A stretch of DNA of 64,000 nt from Neurospora tetraspora (Eukaryota > Ascomycota > Sordariomycetes > Sordariales > Sordariaceae): the NCBI RefSeq assembly GCF_033439725.1, contig NW_026944383.1:62001-126000 (forward strand). The letters are read 5' to 3'. The position numbers were made by a program, and so were the translations under genes. This document shows, in pieces, positions 57,563 through 64,000 of the stretch; position 1 is the first letter of the stretch, and the number at the start of each line of letters is the position of its first letter. The notes under the pieces are model-generated. The model had not been told where the DNA came from. It worked only from the letters and a program-made list of their open reading frames with translations, and searched no databases.

Positions 57563-60485
57563 GGTATGCCGAACTCCGCTCCTCTAGCACCTTCCTCTTA
57601 AATCAGCCACCAAGCCTGAAGATCTGTTGTAGAAATCGGCGCTTCTTCAGGTATGATGCCTCGTAGTTGTCGATATACGCATCACTTTTTATCGGCGACT
57701 TCGTCTTCGTCTTCGTTTGTGCCGGTTCGAATGCCAGAGCAAAAGTGTTGAACACAGAAAATCGTGGTTGACACCGGTAAGGGAACAACCAGCAGCTGAA
57801 AGTGTGCCAGATGGAAAAAAAAAAAGTGAGAGGAAGTGGACAACCCACACGGAGCCGCGCACGAAGGATTGCGAAGCGTGCGAAGGTAAGACGGACGGGG
57901 CTTGTGGAGCAGAGCGAACGAGGCTCGGGAGTAAGCACCAATACCAACTTGGGATAGGAGCAACTATCCGTATGGAGGATTGGATGGATTGGATGTACAA
58001 CACCCCATCCACAGACAAATGATGTGTGGGACAGGGCCACAGGGGGGCAAGCAAAGAAAGAATAGGATAGGATAGGAAAACGGGAACTCCCAAGAAGAAA
58101 CACCAAGCCAGGGGACAAACGGGGGGGCCAAAGTTGGGCTGGACTGGGCTGCGGGCTGTTGCTTAGTGTAGCCTGTTGGTGGCTTGTGTTGTACATCAAG
58201 CACACTCCGACGCTCGCAAGGGGAGGAGGGGAAGGAAGAAAACTAAGGAAAAAAAAAAAAAAAGATAAAAAGGGTGGGATGGAAGGCCACTCAGCTGAAT
58301 CATTGGAACCAACAAGTGTCAGATCGGTTCACCCAAAGCCAGTCTGCTCTGGGATAACCAGAGAAGGAAGTACCATCTCCCCTGTCTCTGCCTTCTCTTC
58401 GTCGGTCACTTTAACCAGTCAACCTACCCGCTCAGCTTCGCTCTTATCCCCTTGTGCCACTTGCCTCCCATGTTTGTTTCGGTCTGCTTCATGAGAGGAG
58501 GTCTCAATTCTCGGTACACTGCATCAGCACTCTCGGCGACGAGTGGAATGTGTGTGCCACTCACTAGACAGATGATGACCTTTGGCACTGCCAGGATGGC
58601 TTTTTCCTCTTCCTTCACTCCTTCCTTCACTCCTTCCTTTCTTTACCATGTGCGCGCAGCAGTCTCGCAGTTTCCTTTCTCACTCTTTCGTTCCTTCCTC
58701 TATATCACAAAAAAACGTAGGGTATCAACATCCCCCCACCAGGGCTTAGCCTGATTGGGAATTAATCGCGACTTTAGCCTTGGTGGGCTGAATACCACTC
58801 GGGGGGGAGAAATGCAACGTGAGGTGCTGTGTCTACAGTCTACGTTAACGGTCTTCGGTTATGAGAAATAACCGACCCTCATCCTTTCTGTTTGACAGAA
58901 TCAGCAGTCTTACACACAAACACCGGCTATCCCCTCGGTTTGTGATATCCGACACAGCGGAGAGAGGGACGGGTGAAAACATGTTGCCTCGTTACTAGTG
59001 TCAGGCATTTGTACTCAGTTTTCTAGCCATGCTCGCCATGATCATCAGACGGAAAGAGAAATGTCAAAAAAGAGTACCTAACAACACCGTCCATTCCGCA
59101 ATAAAGGGTCCAATCCGTCCCCGCCTCTCCAGCGCATCAACGGACAACGTTGACGGTCATCCAACACCCGATTTAGTATCTTTTCCCGCCCTTCAGTTCG
59201 GCTGTGCCCCTCCATTCGCAAAGTAGCAAGTCGCAAGTCGAGTCGCAACCGCAACCTTAACCTCAACCGCCCAGCCGCCGCAGCAGGACTGGCGCCAAGA
59301 GAGAAAGCGATTCGCTGTCCGGACTCCGTTCGACGACATGTTCATGTTCTGCTGCCGCAGCCGGAGTAAAAACTGACTGCGAGACTGCGTGTCTATTTCT
59401 TATTACTTCTTGCTGCTTTCCACAGCAGATAGATAGATTGACAGACTTGATTTAGGTAATTCCGTCGTGTTACTGTCAAATACCCACCTGGAGTAAAAGA
59501 AAACGCGAGCAGAGCAGAACAGAAAAGACCAGTTCCGAGTTCCATCAACCTACCCAGCACTCCCAGGTTAGGTACACAAGCAGCACAGGTAGACGCGCCG
59601 TAGGCCAGGCAGACAAGGACTGGACTGCTCTGAAGATCAACCAAGATAATTACACTGTAGTGAGATGGGCCTGTGCCAGCTACCGACGCTAGTGCAGAAT
59701 GGATGGTGTGAAGCACCGTGAAGGAGGCTTGTAAGCACTAACAAAGGTGCGGCTGACTGGTCGTCGGTCGGGTTTGTGTTTGAGAGTGGAGGTGGGGTTT
59801 TGGTTTTGCTGACCCTATTCATTTCATTCATGTCGCGCGCAGTATGGTGTGGGACATATGAAGTTTTCAGGTTGCGATGCCATCACCATTTTTGATCATT
59901 GCCATGACTGCCGTTGATATTTTATTGATTAGCTTCTATGAACTAACACGTGGAACTTATAAAATTTGCAGCCAAGATACTGCACCTTCCCGCCAATCCT
60001 TCTCTGAACGAAAGAAAGAAAATACAGTCGCTGGTGGTTGTGTTACGGAAGAGACAGAACGGGATCATGATTGAGCCCATGTTCATCAGGTCGCCGCCGC
60101 CGCCTTGTTACACACCACCTCAATCTATGTGGTGTGCAGTGGCCGAGTAGGTCAACTCCTGCAGAACGAGAACCGTGATGTCGCGAGTGTGAAACCACGA
60201 TAACCAACTATTAAGCCGAACCTCCAAGCGCTGGGCGCTAAATGTTGACGATGCTTGCGCACAACTGCTGCCCGCTGCTTTCACGATCCATGATACATAC
60301 CTGACGGGCCCGCCTCGACTGGAGTTACAAATACTCAGAGTGCCAAAGTGCGCCCTTCCTCTGCAGGGCTCTCCGGCCTTGATCCGTATTACGAACCCTA
60401 ACTCTCTCAGCGGATGGTAAGTAGGTGTTCTCTTCGCCTTCCAAACTCGTTGAGGATATTCGTGGTACCACTCAGAAGGTAATAA
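57563..60485. other. 2.9-kb region without a supported gene
   Basis: Upstream of the type I membrane protein and downstream of TLS1, both on the minus strand. The largest open frame (57603-58205 minus, 200 codons) is hydrophobic/Ser-rich with overlapping frames and no family resemblance, so I reject it. Two short runs of A (about 57820 and 58250) and a CACC-rich segment occur. It probably holds the promoter and leader of the membrane protein and the 3' UTR of TLS1. Confidence 0.5.
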
Positions 60486-61904
60486 TCAGCGTCTCTTCTG
60501 CTGCTCCTGCTCCCTCAGCAACTTCTCCCGCATAGCCGCTCTGGCATTGCGGCTACCGCCCAGCTTGGGGCCCTTGAGGATCTCAGCGTCCTGGTTCCTG
60601 GCTGAAGGCCTCGCGGTGGCGTTGACAGCCGGTCTTCTGCGCCGGTGTCTCTGCGACATGGCGTCCATGAAGTCACGCCGGAACTCTTCGGCAATGCGGT
60701 CATCGGCAGCCATCTCGTCGTCCTCTAGGCCGGCGGCGTACTCGGGCTGATCGGAGGGCACGTCGTAAACGTCCACTATAGCACACACCGCGGTTAGTAA
60801 TTTGAAGCAAGCTGGTTGACAATAGCAGCAAGGGCACCGAATGAAACTCACGTCTGTTCTCGCGTAAAAACTCCTCCACTTGCTGATCCCGCTTCAGGGC
60901 GTCGCTATCCCTGCGATTCCTCGACCGCCACGGCTTCCCGTCGGGGCCAAGGCGGACCTTCTTGCGACGTCCATCCGCATCCTCTTCCTCCTCCAGGATC
61001 TGGCCTGCGAGCCGGCGTCTCGCGCGTTCCGTCTCCGCAATGTTGCGAGCGCGCGCTTCCTCGCCGAGATCAATCTCCATGAGCTTGCCATGGAGAGCTC
61101 GCTGAGACTCGACCTTTCCGCCACCCACGCTCAGCGTCGGATCGGCCGCGAGGAGATTCGTCATACTGCTCGTCATCGCATTGCTGCTGCTGTCGTTCTG
61201 TCCTCCTTCTTGCTGTGCCCGGTGTTCTGCGGCGAGCCGCTTTCGTTTAGCCAGCTCGGATTCTATGTATTCCTCCCTTGCTTGATCAGCCGCTGCCTTT
61301 CAAAAAAAAGACGTAGTTCCCCCAACGCACCCAAGCCTGGCAATGGTAGTACTCACATGTGCCTGTTGACCAGCTCGCCGACCATACCGGTCTGCGGCGC
61401 AAAGCGCTTGGCGACTCCGCCGAGGATCGCTGCTTCCTGCACTTCACCTCCTCCTCCGCTTCCGACGCCGTCGTGTAGGACCATTGCTTGCTCGGCATTC
61501 TGCACTGTCGGGCTGGACTCGTCACCAGCTCGAAATGCGACGCCGCCTAGTCTGTGTTTCTTTGCGTTTCTCAGTCGTAGTACCTCGGCGACGGAAAGAC
61601 CGCCCTCTTCTTTGTCATCGTCGCGATTACCGGTTGCTGCTGCTGGGGTTGTCGTCGGTGTCCCAGAAACTGCTGGCTCGGTTGTTGAAGCGGCAGCCTG
61701 GCCTGATGCCGTCGCATCGCTGCTGGTATTGATTGTCGCCGATGAATCTGTCTGCGCTGCTGGCTCCGCGTCCGTTTCCTCGGCTCGCTGACGAAAGGCT
61801 CTCTTCTTCTTGCCGGCACGAAAAAAAACTGGAGGTGGTACGGCGGCGGGTTCTGGTGTTGGCGTGGTGGCCGATTCTGGCGTAGGCGCAGAGGACGCGT
61901 CCAT
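60486..61904 (-). CDS. tls1: Splicing factor of the TLS1/C9orf78 family
   Basis: Member of the TLS1/C9orf78 (hepatocellular carcinoma-associated antigen 59) family, spliceosome-associated; the fission-yeast protein affects splicing of telomere-related genes. Model: complement(60486..60775, 60852..61276, 61357..61904), 1263 nt and 420 residues. The start is the ATG of MDASSAPTPESATT. The N-terminal part has FFRAGKKKRAFRQRAEETD, LSVAEVLRLRNAKKHRLGGV and the family block GMVGELVNRHMEEYIESELA. Exon 2 continues with TNLLAADPTLSVGGGKVESQ and LHGKLMEIDLG, then DGKPWRSRNRRDSDALKRDQ. The C-terminus is basic and helical (LRREFRRD-like, MREKLLREQEQQKRR). Donors are GTGAGT, and both junctions fit the frame. 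The upstream region carries two adjacent AACCCT units (62088-62099). Confidence 0.92.
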
Positions 61905-63306
61905 GGTGAAATTGTCGGTGTTTCGTGAGTCCAATGTCGTTCGCAAAAGGGAGAAAAGCGAATGCTGGTTTGAAATGTGCACGACGTGATGTTGTTGGAT
62001 GGATAAGAACAACTCGCTGGACGGTGGCGAAGGCGCTGTATAGCCTGTATGTAATGTAAGGGCCAAGGCGGGAGGTTTCCTGCACATAACCCTAACCCTT
62101 CATCGAGAGTGCTAAAGAATCTGTTCGAACAACTGTGAAAAGACAACCACAAGTTTGATAAAACGAATGGTCTACATACCTCAACTTCTCGATTTCGAGA
62201 TGTTGACCAAGTCTACAAATAACAGACAGAAAAACAGAAATATTTCAACCTTTCTCGGTCAAAATACGAAATACCTAGAGAACATGGACCAACAGCCAAG
62301 AATGACAGCAAGTGACGGGGACCGTAACGGATCGTCATGCATGAACGGGTCCCGTGCAGTGACACTGACAGCGCGAATCCCGTTGGTCCAGGCTCCGAGC
62401 CGACCCGCCGGCGTCATGTGGACCTCTTCCGCTCCGGAGGCTTTGGGAGGTTTCATGACCGGAACCGGCGTCGCTTTCTGGCTGCCTGGATATCTGTGGA
62501 GAGTTGTGCTCAAACAACCAGACCGGGACCGGGACTATAGAGTAGAGTCGGTGGTGGATGTGCCTCTGTTTCAATATCTTTATGCGAGTTATGCCCCATT
62601 ATGCACACGAGTTACTAACAAGCATCCCAAGTATAATGGTGACGGAACGAAAAAGTAATGACCCTGTGCATCGAGTGCCGTATATGCAACTGTGTTTCCC
62701 TGTGCCTGAGCCCACACGCTGAACATATACGAATATGACACTGGTCTCAGTAGTCAAGATGGTCAAAGTTATGAAAAGAAGAAAAAGAATAGAATGTTCA
62801 CCACGCCTCTCAAGGTCTACTATCCGGCGCACGAGCAAAGAGGTATCAAACATCAAACCAAAGCAGGACCGCCAACCCCTCCAAACCCCCATTCCACATA
62901 ATGTACAACATAGAAAAAACATAAAAACCAGTACGTAACATAGCATCTTCCCTCCCATGGCCATTTCGCCGTTTCCATGCATCCATCCATCCATCGTCTC
63001 CTTCTCTTCTTGAAAAGCCCTTGTGGGCAACGGTTGTTGAAAAGAGTGACATGAAGTTTAATGAGTAGTTGTCGCATACCCAGCTCGAGGGACACTGTTC
63101 GTCTGTAGATGAGGCCGATCTTAGAACCGACCCAGACGATAGCTGGGGAGGCCTATCGTCGTTCGACACCTCTTTTCTGGTCCAGGTCGTCCTCGTGATA
63201 ACACCCCAGAATCGTACATGTCCAGTAGAAGGCTGCCCTGTACCAGGTGGCATCGACAGTCGTGAAGTCGCAAGCTGTAATCGTCCAACGTACTTCAACA
63301 GGCGCA
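61905..63306. promoter_or_regulatory. TLS1 upstream region and 3' UTR of the next gene
   Basis: The region lies between the TLS1 start codon and the stop of the edge gene, both minus strand. Open frames here (62155-62658 plus, 62599-63030 minus) lack recognisable domains. It contains the telobox-like AACCCTAACCCT at 62088-62099. Confidence 0.5.
62088..62099 (+). promoter_or_regulatory. Telobox-like AACCCTAACCCT upstream of TLS1
   Basis: Two adjacent telomere-type units (Neurospora telomeres are TTAGGG repeats) lie 184 bp upstream of the TLS1 start codon. Such teloboxes sit in promoters of some ribosome- and RNA-related genes in plants and fungi. The function here is not shown. Confidence 0.35.
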
Positions 63307-64000
63307 TCATATCCACGCACTAGCCGGGGCCGCAGCCGGAGTGATAGGCTCCGGCTCGACAGGCTCGACGCCGTAGAAAGTGACGAAGAATCCCCGAATC
63401 TCCTTCAAGTAATCATCGGCGCTGAACTTGCACAGTTTCATAGCCGCCATCTCCTGCTCCTCCGCCGCAAACTCATTCAGCTTCTCCTTCACACCGTACT
63501 CCTCGGCGATCTCCGTTACCTGAGCAAGTTCCTGCCCAAAAGGATGGTGAGACTGCGAGAACTCTGCCCTGTGGCTGCGAGCTGGCGACTCGGCGATTTC
63601 GGGTCGTCGTTGCTGTCTTTGCGTCGGCGTAGAAGCAGGGGAAGCTGTAGCAGAGGGAATCGAGTGGCTGACGGAGGGCGGGATCGAGACTTGAGGCCTC
63701 TTCTTTGCGTAGGATGAAGGAGATGCCGGGGTGCTGACTGACGACACCGAGGTGCTCCTTGAACGCGGTTGCGAGAAGCTGAAGCTTGCTTTCCTCGAAA
63801 TGGTGTGTACCGAGCTCCGGCCTGCGACTGATTGCTCACGTACTCGCGAATCGTAGGACTTCTTGGTGTGGGAAGGCGCGCGCGATGGGACGAGCGGAGC
63901 CTCGGCCAACGGTGACGGCTTGTGAGTGGTGACGGGAGATGTCGTCGAGTTTTCGGCGGTGAAATAGCATGAAAGGTGATTCGGCTGTGGAGACGGGCAG
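63307..64000 (-). CDS. Ser-rich protein, C-terminal part, continues past right edge
   Basis: The frame is open from the window edge to the stop at 63307, giving about 230 residues of the C-terminus. It begins within PNHLSCYFTAENSTTSP and has a Ser/Pro/Arg-rich disordered part (SRKASFSFSQPRSRSTSVSS), then a more ordered block: HPFGQELAQVTEIAEEYGVK, LNEFAAEEQEMAAMKLCKFS and DDYLKEIRGFFVTFYGVEPV. It ends ASAWI. No intron is needed within the window. I do not recognise the family; the helical block looks conserved, and the Ser/Arg part suggests phosphorylation. The start codon lies outside the window. Confidence 0.75.
   Translation of the reverse strand, partial: CPSPQPNHLSCYFTAENSTTSPVTTHKPSPLAEAPLVPSRAPSHTKKSYDSRVREQSVAGRSSVHTISRKASFSFSQPRSRSTSVSSVSTPASPSSYAKKRPQVSIPPSVSHSIPSATASPASTPTQRQQRRPEIAESPARSHRAEFSQSHHPFGQELAQVTEIAEEYGVKEKLNEFAAEEQEMAAMKLCKFSADDYLKEIRGFFVTFYGVEPVEPEPITPAAAPASAWI

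Noticed and set aside
57603-58205. 200-codon open frame on the minus strand
   Set aside because: Overlaps other long frames, has random-looking hydrophobic and Cys/Pro composition and no convincing start or domain.
1-64000. CRISPR array, bacterial operon or phage system
   Set aside because: Spliced eukaryotic genes throughout; the tandem arrays have no unique spacers between identical repeats.

Overview
This window is nuclear DNA of a filamentous ascomycete, almost certainly Neurospora crassa or a very close relative. The reasons are: a 353-residue RAD51 that fits Neurospora mei-3; short introns with CTAAC-type branch sites; GC-balanced genes separated by long intergenic stretches; and an 8 kb block reduced to AT-rich sequence in the way repeat-induced point mutation (RIP) does it. 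No bacterial, plasmid or viral features are visible. I could not run searches, so family names rest on recognised motifs and reconstructed spliced proteins.

Left part (1-26.4 kb), gene-rich: acylphosphatase (-), V-ATPase subunit H (-), a single-pass cell-surface-type protein (+), ribosomal protein L9 (-) divergent from retromer VPS26 (+), the nuclear-pore scaffold NUP120/NUP160 (-), RAD51/mei-3 (-), a membrane-anchored polyglutamine protein (-), and a conserved fungal protein with an N-terminal zinc-finger-like segment and a C-terminal RING-like cluster (-). About 4 kb without a convincing gene (20.8-24.8 kb) holds a 35-A tract and a decayed tRNA-like sequence.

Middle (26.4-40.7 kb), gene-free: GC-normal flanks surround a RIP-type AT-rich block (about 29.05-37.26 kb). 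The block contains at least four families of tandem repeats and a tRNA-like fragment. It is bracketed by two inverted copies of a 47-bp sequence carrying a TATA-like motif. Just outside lies an intact-looking 448-bp miniature inverted-repeat element (38104-38551).

Right part (40.7-64 kb): penta-EF-hand protein (-) divergent from a ChaC-type gamma-glutamylcyclotransferase (+), a glycine-rich RRM protein (-), a disordered Arg/Gln-rich protein (+), a mitochondrial CLYBL-like lyase (-) divergent from TVP23 (+), a type I membrane protein (-), the TLS1/C9orf78 splicing factor (-), and the C-terminal part of a Ser-rich protein that runs off the right edge (-).

The genes are mostly unrelated housekeeping functions (vesicle traffic, acidification, translation, DNA repair, splicing) and form no operon-like pathway. 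I found no convincing new multi-gene system. The most notable observations are unusual gene structures (5-nt, 13-nt and 22-nt microexons and a GC-AG intron), the organised repeats inside the RIP block with their inverted edge sequences, and the miniature element with long inverted termini.
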